This document shows positions 35,142-43,945 of a DNA stretch of 64,000 bases, one piece after another. This DNA comes from Deltaproteobacteria bacterium (GTDB taxonomy: Bacteria > Desulfobacterota > DSM-4660 > Desulfatiglandales > HGW-15), in NCBI GenBank assembly GCA_016926135.1, contig JAFGPH010000433.1:3555-67554 (forward strand), read 5' to 3'. Both the position numbers and the translations under genes were made by a program. The first letter of the stretch is position 1, and each line of letters starts with the position of its first letter. The notes under the pieces were generated by a model that did not search any database, had not been told where the DNA came from, and was given only the letters and a program-made list of their open reading frames with translations.

Positions 35142-35192
35142 TTGACAATTTTAAAGCACGGGTTTGACAATTTTAAAGTCTTGCTATAAAAT
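35142..35192 (+). promoter_or_regulatory. Promoter with duplicated TTGACAATTTTAAAG box
   Basis: TTGACAATTTTAAAG occurs twice, at 35142-35156 and 35164-35178. The second provides a consensus -35 (TTGACA, 35164-35169), with TAAAAT at 35187-35192 after a 17-base spacer (TATAAA at 35185-35190 after 15 is an alternative). The predicted start is about 35199-35201, at the ATG of the next gene, so the mRNA may be leaderless. The first copy may be an operator. Confidence 0.65.
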
Positions 35193-35200
35193 CCTCGTTC

Positions 35201-36394
35201 ATGTGGATAGAACGAGAAATCGCATCCGAAATCAGAAAAGCCTCGTTGGGATTTCCGGTTGTCGCCCTGGTCGGCCCCAGGCAGATTGGAAAGACATCCC
35301 TTCTGGAGCGGTTGTTTCCCGATTACGGCTATGTCACCCTGGATGTCGCGTCGAATGCCGAGGCAGCGGAAACCAGGCCTCAGGAGTTTCTTGAGAGGCA
35401 CCCTCCGCCGCTTCTGATAGACGAGGTTCAGTATGCTCCCTCCTTCTTCCGCCATATCAAATCCTATGTGGATTCAGAAAAAGGCCGGAGGGGTCTCTTC
35501 ATGATCACGGGGTCTCAGAATTTCCTGCTCATGGAAAACCTGGCCGAAAGCCTGGCAGGACGTGCCGCTGTCATTCCATTCCTGGGGCTTTCGGGAAAGG
35601 AGTGGAGATCGGCTGCCGCCGCAAGCACAGGGCAAAGTTGGCAGGAGTTCCTCTGGAAGGGCGGCTTTCCCGCCCTTTGGTCAGATCCGGGAGCAGGACC
35701 GACGCGGGAGCGGTGGTATCAGGGATACGTGAGCACCTATCTCGAACGGGACGTGCGCAACCTCCTCAATGTGGGCAGTCTTCGGGATTTCGAGCGTTTT
35801 CTGAGAGCCTGCGCCGCCCGTTGCGGACAAACATTGAATCTATCGGAGTTGGGCAGGGATGTGGGCATCTCCACCCCAACCGCAAAGCAGTGGGTCAGCG
35901 TCCTTCAGGCCTCCAACCAGGTATTTCTTCTGGAACCCTATTATCGCTCCTTGGGCAAACGCATTTCAAAAACCCCAAAACTTTATTTTACCGATACCGG
36001 CTTGGCAGCCTACCTGATGGGCTTTACTTCGGCCGATGGGCTTTGGGCTTCACGGGAAGCTGGCGCGCTATGGGAAAGTTACGTGGTCGGGCAGTGGTTG
36101 AGATGGAGGGACTGGCACGAGCCGTCTCTCATGCTCTGGTACTGGCGTGACCAAGGTGGAAACGAGGTGGACCTGCTCATCGAGCGGAATCAGATGCTGT
36201 TTCCCGTGGAATGCAAAATCAAAGACCGCCCCGGAAAAGAGGATACTCAGGGGATTGAGCGGCTGCGGAAATTCTACGGAAAGGATCATGTGCCTCAGGC
36301 TTACGTGGCATGCCCCACCGAGGCGTCCTTTGATCTCGAACCAGGAATCACGGCTGTGTCCGGATGGGAGATCTGGTCCCTTCAGGTTCCATAA
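35201..36394 (+). CDS. AAA-family ATPase with DUF4143
   Basis: 397 residues. The N-terminal P-loop is VALVGPRQIGKTSLLERLF, with Walker B PPLLIDEVQYAPSFF and sensor-type GLFMITGSQNFLL. The middle has a winged-helix-like segment (LNLSELGRDVGISTPTAKQW). The C-terminal DUF4143/nuclease-like part is PKLYFTDTGLAAYLMG followed by GNEVDLLIERNQMLFPVECK, a PD-(D/E)xK-like E-x-D...E-x-K pattern. Proteins of this family are widespread singletons of unclear role, often near mobile or defence genes. It interrupts the polysaccharide locus and has its own promoter, so it is likely an independent insertion. Confidence 0.9.
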   Translation: MWIEREIASEIRKASLGFPVVALVGPRQIGKTSLLERLFPDYGYVTLDVASNAEAAETRPQEFLERHPPPLLIDEVQYAPSFFRHIKSYVDSEKGRRGLFMITGSQNFLLMENLAESLAGRAAVIPFLGLSGKEWRSAAAASTGQSWQEFLWKGGFPALWSDPGAGPTRERWYQGYVSTYLERDVRNLLNVGSLRDFERFLRACAARCGQTLNLSELGRDVGISTPTAKQWVSVLQASNQVFLLEPYYRSLGKRISKTPKLYFTDTGLAAYLMGFTSADGLWASREAGALWESYVVGQWLRWRDWHEPSLMLWYWRDQGGNEVDLLIERNQMLFPVECKIKDRPGKEDTQGIERLRKFYGKDHVPQAYVACPTEASFDLEPGITAVSGWEIWSLQVP

Positions 36395-37005
36395 AGCCCC
36401 CAACGACTGCCTCATCGACATGAAATCCATCCTGGGCCCGGAGGAAGTGCGATTGTCGGGCACGCCTTTCTGAAGACTGTAGACTTTAAGATGGTGCACG
36501 GCGCACGCGGCACGGTCAACTCCAAAACCATCGCGAACGTCATGCACGGCCCGCCACAGGTTCAGGCCTAAGAATAAGGCCCTTTGTTGGTGGCCAGTCG
36601 TTTTCATATGTTTTCCCACCTTGCCACGGACAATGCTTGCCCGTCCGCCAAAGGCGGATAAACCTCAGGCGGGGACCACCGACATCAAGCTGTACTTTGC
36701 CCATTCTGTAGAAAATCACAATTTGAGGAGCGTCCCCCTTTGTTCTCAAGGACATCTTGTCGGGCCGGGGATACGGCCTTGAGGATGCCCGGCTCTCCAT
36801 CAAGACCGTCTCTTAGTTGAGAAATCTGAAAGCGGGCGGTATTCATCCGGAGCATACGAATCCTTTCTTTCTGAGGACGCCCATTTGACGGCGGAGCGGC
36901 AATTTTTTCGTAACTTCCGGGTCACCCTCCACTCTCGCGGAGATCTATGGCAGTTGCTCCGGTCCGTTCCAGTCTTCGTGATCATCAAAGTGAAGGGAGG
37001 GGAAT
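36395..37005. other. Gene debris region at left edge of the cassette
   Basis: About 610 bases without an intact gene. Short in-frame fragments look like relics of coding sequence: DCLIDMKSILGPEEVRLSG (before 36470), TVNSKTIANVMHGPPQVQA (before 36570) and VLKDILSGRGYGLEDARLSI (before 36815). I cannot assign them to families. A TCCGCC/GGCGGA mini-palindrome is near 36645-36659. This fits a junction where genes were lost. Confidence 0.4.
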
Positions 37006-37461
37006 ATGTATCTTACGAAACGCACCATCCGTCTCATAAGGATGGCTTTTACTGTCATTCACCTTTTTAAGAATTGGCCTACTGCCTTTGTCGTTTGGGC
37101 ATGGGGACGTGGGGACACAATTACTCTTGGTGAAAGTCAATCTGGCAATCATAGTATGTTTGGTTCCGGAAACAGAAAAGCGCTAATCGATGTCGTGTCT
37201 CCGGAGGATGTTTTCACGGAGAATGCAATATCATCATGTGAGGTGTTGAAAATGGACTGTGAAGGCGCGGAGTTTGAGATCCTGTATTCGACTCCTACAG
37301 GCGTATACAATTTGATTCAAACGATTGCGCTTGAGGTCCATGCATCTCGTGCAGTCGCTAATGTGATAGAGCTAAAGAAATTCCTAGGTGATAAAGGCTT
37401 TATGACTGGCATTAGCAAGGTGAATAATGGGTACGGATACATATATGCATCTAAGAGATAG
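37006..37461 (+). pseudogene. FkbM-family methyltransferase, N-terminally truncated
   Basis: The readable frame gives 151 residues. The C-terminal 115 match FkbM methyltransferases: IDVVSPEDVFTEN, then the diagnostic VLKMDCEGAEFEILYST, and a tail GFMTGISKVNNGYGYIYASK. The SAM-binding first part (normally D-x-G-x-N-x-G) is absent; the first 30 residues are unrelated to the fold. It is probably a remnant left at the cassette boundary. If translated it should be inactive. Base composition is AT-richer than the genes before 36.4 kb. Confidence 0.7.
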
Positions 37462-37508
37462 GAATAGATCACATCGTCCCGCTTATTGATTTCTTCTGGA
37501 ATCGGCTT

Positions 37509-38837
37509 ATGAGTCTATTGCGCAAAAGCATCCTATCGGCCGGGGGGACTGTTATTTGTGCGGCCCTGGGGATTATCACCCAGATGATCCTCTCACGAAA
37601 GCTGGGCCCTGACGGCATGGGACAATATCAATTGCTATTGAGCACCTCAACACTCGCTGTGGCAGTCGCCACTCTGGGGATCGGGCAGGCAAATGTCTAT
37701 TTCTTGAATCACTTCAACTCGCCAAAAGCGGCTGTTGTGATGAATTCCGTGTACTGGTGGGCAGTGGCGGGCACTGTTTTGTTCGTGGGATATGTTGGTG
37801 CGGTAAAGGAGTTCGTCAACTATTTCGGGCGAGTACCGATCGAGGCCCTGCTGATCTTTGGTGTCGGCCTGCTGGGCGTCCTGCTGGTCAATCTCCTGCG
37901 GCCTGTATTAGTGGCCGAGCTGCTGATGAGAGAGGCTGTGTTGGTGACAGTGGCGGCTCCCTCTGCATATCTTGTCACAGTTGCCTGCCTTGCCGCTACG
38001 ACCCGCTTGAGCGTGGTGCAAGCAATCATAGCAATGGCGGTGGGCAACGCAGCCGGCGCTTTGGTATGCATCTGGTTTGTGCGAGACGGGTTGAAATGGC
38101 ATGAACGGTTTGACGCAAGATTCTTCTGGAAGTTGCTGCCCCATGGAATGCAACTTGCGTCTAGCAACATCGTCCAGCTAGCAAGCGCAACCATGGGTAT
38201 CTTGCTGCTTCGGCATTTCATGCACGAAAGTTTTTCGGAGGTGGGGTATTACGGTCGAGCGATTGCAGTGTGCGGTCTTATGCAGCTTTTGAGCGCTTCC
38301 GCGACGCCGCTTTTGTATTCCAAGTGGTCAAGCGTCAACCAGGCGGAGCGAACTGCACAGGTTGAGCGCGCAACCCGCATTCAAACGGCGATGGGAATAG
38401 GGATCGTTTTCTTCCTCCTCGTGTTTGGGCGCTATTTGATCATTTTATTGTACGGGCACAGCTTTCTTGCAGCCGTGCAACCTTTGTATCTCTTATCATT
38501 TGCTCATTTGATCAAGGGACCCACAAACATTTTTACCAATTTGTTTGCCGGCGCAGGGCAGCCCTCGCTGAATTCCTTAATATGGGGGATCTCGCTGCCT
38601 TTCTTGGTCCTTTTTTCTTTTTTGCTGGTGCCCCGATTCGGCATTGCGGGCGCAGCCATTGCTGAGATCTGTTCCTCGTCTGCCAGCCTGCTTGCGGCTG
38701 CGTGCGTTGCAGGCCACCGGTATGGAGTTGATTTAAGCCAGTCCTTCGTCTTTAAGGGGTCTGACTTGCGTTACATCTGCCGCAATATCTTGAGCAGCAA
38801 GACAACCGTGCGCCATGCGAACGGGGGTGCTGAGTAA
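37509..38837 (+). CDS. Wzx-type oligosaccharide flippase
   Basis: 442 residues of a MATE-like polysaccharide transporter with about 12-14 hydrophobic segments. The start (LRKSILSAGGTVICAALGII) is the typical beginning of O-antigen/teichoic-acid flippases, followed by SRKLGPDGMGQYQLLLS, a classical motif after helix 1. It should move undecaprenyl-PP-linked oligosaccharide to the periplasm for the polymerase encoded at 41595. The start is ATG 37509 without a strong ribosome site. It is the first intact gene of the lower-GC cassette. Confidence 0.92.
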   Translation: MSLLRKSILSAGGTVICAALGIITQMILSRKLGPDGMGQYQLLLSTSTLAVAVATLGIGQANVYFLNHFNSPKAAVVMNSVYWWAVAGTVLFVGYVGAVKEFVNYFGRVPIEALLIFGVGLLGVLLVNLLRPVLVAELLMREAVLVTVAAPSAYLVTVACLAATTRLSVVQAIIAMAVGNAAGALVCIWFVRDGLKWHERFDARFFWKLLPHGMQLASSNIVQLASATMGILLLRHFMHESFSEVGYYGRAIAVCGLMQLLSASATPLLYSKWSSVNQAERTAQVERATRIQTAMGIGIVFFLLVFGRYLIILLYGHSFLAAVQPLYLLSFAHLIKGPTNIFTNLFAGAGQPSLNSLIWGISLPFLVLFSFLLVPRFGIAGAAIAEICSSSASLLAAACVAGHRYGVDLSQSFVFKGSDLRYICRNILSSKTTVRHANGGAE

Positions 38838-39023
38838 TCGATCGGTCCTTAACCAGATGTGGGCTTAACTAATATTTCGGTCTGTTATCCCACGTCTCGC
38901 GTGGGTATGATCGTCTGCAATGGAGAGCGACCACAGACTTATGAAAATGACCATACAATATACCATATTTGCGATAGAGGACGGACCCGCCGTAGGGTTA
39001 TCTTGATGACCGGGAGAGGAGAG

Positions 39024-40376
39024 ATGCAGAGCAAGGAACCGAGTGAAATAGACCCAAGTATTATCCTGCTGACCAATCTGGATGTCTGGATGCTCACTGG
39101 CGATGTGAATAGAGCAGGAATAGGAAATCAATCATTATACAACACCTTGCTCGGGTATGCGCAGCATGGTTACTCAGTACACATGCTCACAACCAGTTTT
39201 GCGCTTAAGGATATGACCCAGATCCATCCCCGGGTCTACATCTATCGACATCAGCTTCAGTCTTACGAAGCATTAAATCGGCTGCGCAGGATGGTTGGTG
39301 CAATCCCCGGTATTTCTGCGAATGGCAATAACTGTAAGGAAAGCAGGATCACACCCGTCAAATCCTTAAAGCCCCAGTCTTTGGGGATGCGAGTATATGC
39401 GAGGGTGTTTAGCTGGGAGATGGTTCAAACGGCACGACACTTGATCCAGCAGAAAGGGCTCCAGCCTGCCTTCATTTATGGCCATGAGATCATCGGTGTA
39501 CATGCTGCCTCTCGCCTGGCACGACAGACAGGGTTGCCATTGATTACCCGTTTTCAGGGAACTGAACTGAGTCAATTCCTGGACCGTCCTGACCGCGTAT
39601 TTAGCTACACTGTCCACACCGGTGCCTTGCGCGCACCTGCGGATCTTGTAATCATGGCCAACGATGGCACGCAGGGAGATAAGATCCTGGATTTATTGGG
39701 CGTGGAGAAGGAGCGATACAGGTTCTATATGAACGGGGTTCAAAGAGACATCGTGTACCGCCCTAATGTGGATCGAGCAAAAATACGTCAAGCACTCGGC
39801 ATCCATGATGGGCAGGGGTTCCTGCTTTATACCGGCAGGTTTTTTTACTGGAAACGAATTGACCGGCATCTGCACGTGCTCAGGCGCGTTCGCGATGCCG
39901 GGATCGAATTCAAGGCCGTATTCATAGGCGACGGACCTGAAAGACGGAGTTCACAGGAACTCGCCAAGAGTCTCGATCTGAATTCCTGTGTTCTCTTCCT
40001 GGATCCAAGGCCTCATACCGAGGTCATGGACTACATGAACGCTTGCGATATCTATATTTCCTTTCAGGACCTCACTAATCTTGGAAACCCTGCGATCGAA
40101 GCCTGCATTTGCGGGAAATGCATCGTCACTACAGCAGTTGGTGGAACCACCGATCTTTTGAGCCACAATGTCAACGCTCTCGTGATAGAGGACAAGGATG
40201 ACCTTGAAGCAATTGCAGCCGCACTGGAGCATGTGATCAGAAATCCTGAAGAGCGGATGCGTTTGGCCAAGGGTGCCCGAGAGCGGGGTAAGGAGCTGAA
40301 GTCCTGGACGGAACGTATGGACATGGAGATAGAGGAGGTGGAGGCTGTTCTTGCCAGGAAGAAGGCATCCGGATGA
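39024..40376 (+). CDS. GT4-family glycosyltransferase
   Basis: 450 residues from ATG 39024, chosen for GGGAGAGGAG directly upstream; ATG 39006 and a far upstream frame are less likely. The N-terminal domain has an acceptor-side Rossmann start (IILLTNLDVWMLTGDVNRAG) and the C-terminal donor domain has GFLLYTGRFFYWKRIDRHLH, AVFIGDGPERRSSQELAKSL and GNPAIEACICGKCIVTTAVG, i.e. the E-x7-E region of GT-B retaining transferases. It should add one sugar in the cytoplasm. The donor is not predictable. It precedes the next transferase by 4 bases. Confidence 0.88.
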   Translation: MQSKEPSEIDPSIILLTNLDVWMLTGDVNRAGIGNQSLYNTLLGYAQHGYSVHMLTTSFALKDMTQIHPRVYIYRHQLQSYEALNRLRRMVGAIPGISANGNNCKESRITPVKSLKPQSLGMRVYARVFSWEMVQTARHLIQQKGLQPAFIYGHEIIGVHAASRLARQTGLPLITRFQGTELSQFLDRPDRVFSYTVHTGALRAPADLVIMANDGTQGDKILDLLGVEKERYRFYMNGVQRDIVYRPNVDRAKIRQALGIHDGQGFLLYTGRFFYWKRIDRHLHVLRRVRDAGIEFKAVFIGDGPERRSSQELAKSLDLNSCVLFLDPRPHTEVMDYMNACDIYISFQDLTNLGNPAIEACICGKCIVTTAVGGTTDLLSHNVNALVIEDKDDLEAIAAALEHVIRNPEERMRLAKGARERGKELKSWTERMDMEIEEVEAVLARKKASG

Positions 40377-40380
40377 TCCC

Positions 40381-41613
40381 ATGGCAAGTCAGAATGAACG
40401 GTTCAAAGTGTCGGTCTGCGACCTGGTCACTAGCTTCGGCGGCGTGCAGAGGGTGATGGTCAACCTGTTGCCTGAATTGGCCAGGCAGTTTGAAATCCAG
40501 GTTGTCGACCCATATGCGAATCCTGAGTACAGACGTTCGCTTGAGCGTTTGGGGATCGGCTGCCGTTTTGGGGAACAGGTCTTCAGGAAGCCATATATCG
40601 GAGGTCGATGTCCAAGCGGGCGTGCGGTGAAGCTCTTGCGGGCCCTCCCCAGAATACTGAAGATCAGAAGCATGCTGGCCCGGGCCATCTGTGAGATCCA
40701 GCCTCATTGTGTCTACATGAATCAGCTCCCTGTTCTGAGATTGATGGGGTCAGTTCATGCGGACCGGCGCATACCCATGATCTACCACGCTCACGGTTTT
40801 TCCAGGCCGTCCGACATTGGCAGCCTTACCGTCCGTTTCATAAACGCTCGTGTAGGCAGGGTCATCGCGGTGTCAAGATCAACGGCGCGGATTCTCATGG
40901 AAGCAGGCATTAAAAAGGAGTTGATTGAGGTATGCTATAACTCGGTGCCTGTGGAGGAAATAGAGAGATACTCGAAAATCCCGCCTGAAAAACCACTGCC
41001 GCAAAGGCCTGGGAGTGGAACCGTTTTCTTGCTGCCGGCCTCGATTCAGGAGACCAAAGGCCAGCATTTGGCCATAAAGGCTATGGCCGAACTGGAAAAA
41101 GAGGGCATGGAGGCGTCCCTCTGGCTTGCCGGTGACGTTCCGGCAGGCGGGAGCAAGGAGTATTTCGAGATGCTTCATAGGCTGGTCCAGGACTCAGATC
41201 TGAACGGGCACGTGCAATTCCTCGGCTGGCGTGAGGATATGTATGGGGTCATGGCTGCTGCAGACGTCGTGATGCTTTGTTCTAAGAGTGAGAGTTTTGG
41301 CATGGCACTGGCGGAAGCCATGGTCCTGGGCAAGCCGTGTATAGGCGCGAGAATTGGTGGCATGCCGGAGGTCATCGAAAACGAAAAAACCGGCCTCCTG
41401 TTTGACCCCGGTTCCCTGGAATCCCTGCGGAGTGCCATGGCCTGGCTGTCGGAAAACAGGGAATTACGCGAACGGTATGGCAGGGCCGGCATGCAGAAGG
41501 TAAGGGAGATGTTTGCTGTCGAAGTTCAGGCGGAAAGAGTCTCAGCCATTGTAAGAGATGTGGCAAGGCCGGCCGAAAAAAGGATGTATCGGAATTGTAT
41601 CTTGCATTCCTGA
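40381..41613 (+). CDS. GT4-family glycosyltransferase
   Basis: 410 residues from ATG 40381, four bases after the previous stop. Acceptor domain: CDLVTSFGGVQRVMVNLLPE (glycine-rich start), IYHAHGFSRPSD, IAVSRSTARILMEAG. Donor domain: VFLLPASIQETKGQHLAIKA, FLGWREDMYGVMAAADVVML, SESFGMALAEAMVLGKPCIG (E-x7-E) and GGMPEVIENEKTGLLF. This is a standard GT1/GT4 retaining enzyme of the EPS cassette. Its 3' end overlaps the start of the membrane protein that follows by 19 bases. Confidence 0.92.
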   Translation: MASQNERFKVSVCDLVTSFGGVQRVMVNLLPELARQFEIQVVDPYANPEYRRSLERLGIGCRFGEQVFRKPYIGGRCPSGRAVKLLRALPRILKIRSMLARAICEIQPHCVYMNQLPVLRLMGSVHADRRIPMIYHAHGFSRPSDIGSLTVRFINARVGRVIAVSRSTARILMEAGIKKELIEVCYNSVPVEEIERYSKIPPEKPLPQRPGSGTVFLLPASIQETKGQHLAIKAMAELEKEGMEASLWLAGDVPAGGSKEYFEMLHRLVQDSDLNGHVQFLGWREDMYGVMAAADVVMLCSKSESFGMALAEAMVLGKPCIGARIGGMPEVIENEKTGLLFDPGSLESLRSAMAWLSENRELRERYGRAGMQKVREMFAVEVQAERVSAIVRDVARPAEKRMYRNCILHS

Positions 41614-42863
41614 GTTCAGCGGCTTTAGTTGCATTTTTCCTCATCATATTCGCTACCAAATTATCTTGCAGATCATTATGGCTGGTACTGTTTTGTTATC
41701 CCCATGCATCGGTCGCGAATTTGCTCCCTATGAATGCGGGTGCGGATGATCTGTACATCCTTGTCCTCGGTTTGGTTTTACTTTTCAAGAGATATTTTAA
41801 GGGTCAAGTAGAATTTGGATTTGCCACAGTCGCCGGCCTGGGATACTGGGCAATAAACAGTCTCGGTGAATTTACAGGGGCTTTGACCGGTCCTGATTAC
41901 CTGATGCCAAATGCCGTCAAAGTCACTCTGAAAGGCGCCGTCTATGTGACGTTCGGATTTATCATGGACAACAGCATGGATGACCTCTCCGACGTTCGGA
42001 AGATGTTGAAATGGTTCATTCTCGCAGGAATTTTGGGCAGTTTCACGGCAGCAGGCCAGGCATTGTACGAGCCGCTATTCAGGGTATTCACTCTGTACAG
42101 GCCAGAGCCCTGGCAAGTGCAGGATGTGCGGGGGGGCGGCGCATTTTTAAACCCCAATGCCGCGGGAATGATGATCATTGTTTTCACGGTGTTTTGTATG
42201 TCAAGCCTCGGGATTGATGGCTCTTTCGGTCATAAACCGCTTATTGGGGGAGCCGTCCTTTTCCTCCTCATTGCGCTGGTTTTGACGCGATCGCGCAGCG
42301 CATGGGCAGGCTTCGCAGCTTCGATTTTTCTTTTGATGCTTTTCAGCCCCCTTAGAAGGTATGCGTTTCTGACTGCCATCATAGGGGCGGCGGGCTACTT
42401 CGCGAGTGAGTTCACCCAGATGGTCCTTGCCGGCAGGGTGGGTGAAGGCGCATCCTCGGCCCTGGGCAGAATGGAAATCTGGAAAATAATCATTAGGAAT
42501 CCAAGCATTTACATCCTTTTTTGCGGAAGGGGCGTGGCCGCCGAATTTGTCAGGTTGAATGCCACACCTCACAACAGCTACTTACACATTGCCTTCGAAA
42601 CAGGGCTGTTCGGGGTCGTCTGGGCCCTGTGGTTCTTTGGAAGACTTATCAATAGCGCACGATACCTCATGAAGAGCGCCGATGGATTCATCCGGTCTCT
42701 TGGTATATGGGTGGTTTTCAGCCTGGCCGGGCTGGCCGTCTGTGGTATGGCTCTCGAGCTATTTTTCAATACGTTTCTCATTTACACCTTCTTCTTCATG
42801 GCCGCGTTGGTTCATCGTGTAAGGTCCTCCATCACAATCGACGGTCCATATACAGCCCGATGA
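41595..42863 (+). CDS. O-antigen polymerase/ligase-like membrane protein (Wzy/WaaL type)
   Basis: 422 residues from TTG 41595, overlapping the previous gene; no better start precedes the first hydrophobic segment. About 11 membrane helices are seen, with the family's periplasmic loop between late helices (GEGASSALGRMEIWKIIIR, RLNATPHNSYLHIAFETGLF). The HNSYLH motif fits the Wzy_C/O-antigen ligase domain, where the His is important. It should polymerise the repeat unit flipped by the Wzx encoded at 37509. It is the only polymerase candidate in the window. Confidence 0.85.
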   Translation: MYLAFLSSAALVAFFLIIFATKLSCRSLWLVLFCYPHASVANLLPMNAGADDLYILVLGLVLLFKRYFKGQVEFGFATVAGLGYWAINSLGEFTGALTGPDYLMPNAVKVTLKGAVYVTFGFIMDNSMDDLSDVRKMLKWFILAGILGSFTAAGQALYEPLFRVFTLYRPEPWQVQDVRGGGAFLNPNAAGMMIIVFTVFCMSSLGIDGSFGHKPLIGGAVLFLLIALVLTRSRSAWAGFAASIFLLMLFSPLRRYAFLTAIIGAAGYFASEFTQMVLAGRVGEGASSALGRMEIWKIIIRNPSIYILFCGRGVAAEFVRLNATPHNSYLHIAFETGLFGVVWALWFFGRLINSARYLMKSADGFIRSLGIWVVFSLAGLAVCGMALELFFNTFLIYTFFFMAALVHRVRSSITIDGPYTAR

Positions 42864-42944
42864 GCCGAATCTGAAAGCTATTGAGAGCCGTTGCCGCGGA
42901 TGAAACCTCTGAAAACCGATCTTGATAGAGAACAGAAGCCTTTT

Positions 42945-43874
42945 ATGGAATTTCTGGTTCGTCACCTCATCATCGTGGTTGCCTTTTCATGTGTGATCCT
43001 GAACGCGGTTCAAGCGGAACCGCAGACCATGAAAGACACTGCAAATGAGTCGGCCTCCGAGATTAAAAAAAGTCCGATCGTCATCTGGTACCACACCATA
43101 GGCAAGGATCCCAATATCCTGCGGAAGGTCCTTTCCCGCGATGTTGTCACCCATGTAATGCTGAGCGGAATGCATAAAGAGGATGTACCGGATTACTTTT
43201 CCAGAAGGGATTTCATGGAAACATACAGAATGTGCCAGAAGGCTGGTGTGGCCCTTATCTTCGAAAGATGGCTATGGCCCGGATACAATTGTGAGCGATT
43301 TAAGTTGAATGATGTTTTTTCGCCCTCCTATTACCGCGCGTGTATTCGTGCCATAAAAAAAGAAGCCGACCAGATAAAAGCGAAGAGCGCCTTTGATCTG
43401 GAACCCTATGGTCGTTCGGTTGTCAGGAAACTCCGCCAACGGGATCTGACCGAGGATGAATATGCGCGCATATCGCAGGCCGTTGCGGAGGCCGTGGAAA
43501 CCGAGGGACCGGTTGATTATGTTCTTCCGGCAGCATTTCCCTATCCGGCCCATACGAGGTTCACCAGGGGTTTCTACAGGCCTTTTTCGAGGTCGCCCGT
43601 CAACCTGGCGAGGTTTTCAATCGCTGAACACACGTATTACAATCTTGACCGTCGGCTTTTCTGCGAGGACAATGTTTACGATGTCTTCGGTGTATACCCA
43701 AAGCGGTTTCCCCCGGCTTTGCCTCCGGACAAGGCCCCGTTCTTCACAGGGACCGAAATTTACAGCCGCCGCGATCTTTGGGCCCACAAAAAAGGCCTTT
43801 GGATCTACCCTGGAGAGGGCAAGGAAGTCATGGATCTGGCCACTGAATTCTCACAATTGGGAAACCCCCGCTGA
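42945..43874 (+). CDS. Secreted protein of the EPS cassette, possible glycoside-hydrolase-like fold
   Basis: 309 residues from ATG 42945; ATG 42900 is an alternative. Signal peptide about 1-25 (LIIVVAFSCVILNAVQA). The mature part starts SPIVIWYHTIGKDPNIL and has alternating hydrophobic strands and helices, such as VTHVMLSGMHKEDVPDYF, VALIFERWLWPGY, AKSAFDLEPYGRSV and VDYVLPAAFPYPA, consistent with a TIM barrel. FDLEPYG would offer acidic residues for catalysis. I do not recognise a defined family. It could trim or cut the exported polymer, as many EPS loci encode a hydrolase. That role is inference. Confidence 0.5.
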   Translation: MEFLVRHLIIVVAFSCVILNAVQAEPQTMKDTANESASEIKKSPIVIWYHTIGKDPNILRKVLSRDVVTHVMLSGMHKEDVPDYFSRRDFMETYRMCQKAGVALIFERWLWPGYNCERFKLNDVFSPSYYRACIRAIKKEADQIKAKSAFDLEPYGRSVVRKLRQRDLTEDEYARISQAVAEAVETEGPVDYVLPAAFPYPAHTRFTRGFYRPFSRSPVNLARFSIAEHTYYNLDRRLFCEDNVYDVFGVYPKRFPPALPPDKAPFFTGTEIYSRRDLWAHKKGLWIYPGEGKEVMDLATEFSQLGNPR

Positions 43875-43897
43875 TGATCGGCCAATGCGGGCAAGCA

Positions 43898-43933
43898 ATC
43901 ACCCCACGCCACACTTTGGGGTGATCCCCAAAG
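43898..43933 (+). promoter_or_regulatory. Two mutually exclusive hairpins
   Basis: ATCACCCCA (43898-43906) pairs exactly with TGGGGTGAT (43917-43925). CTTTGGGG (43914-43921) can instead pair with CCCCAAAG (43926-43933). Both cannot form at once. They end 12 bases before the next start codon (TTG 43946), so the choice could affect initiation there or end transcription of the preceding gene. Confidence 0.5.
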
Positions 43934-43945
43934 ATCGGCAACACA

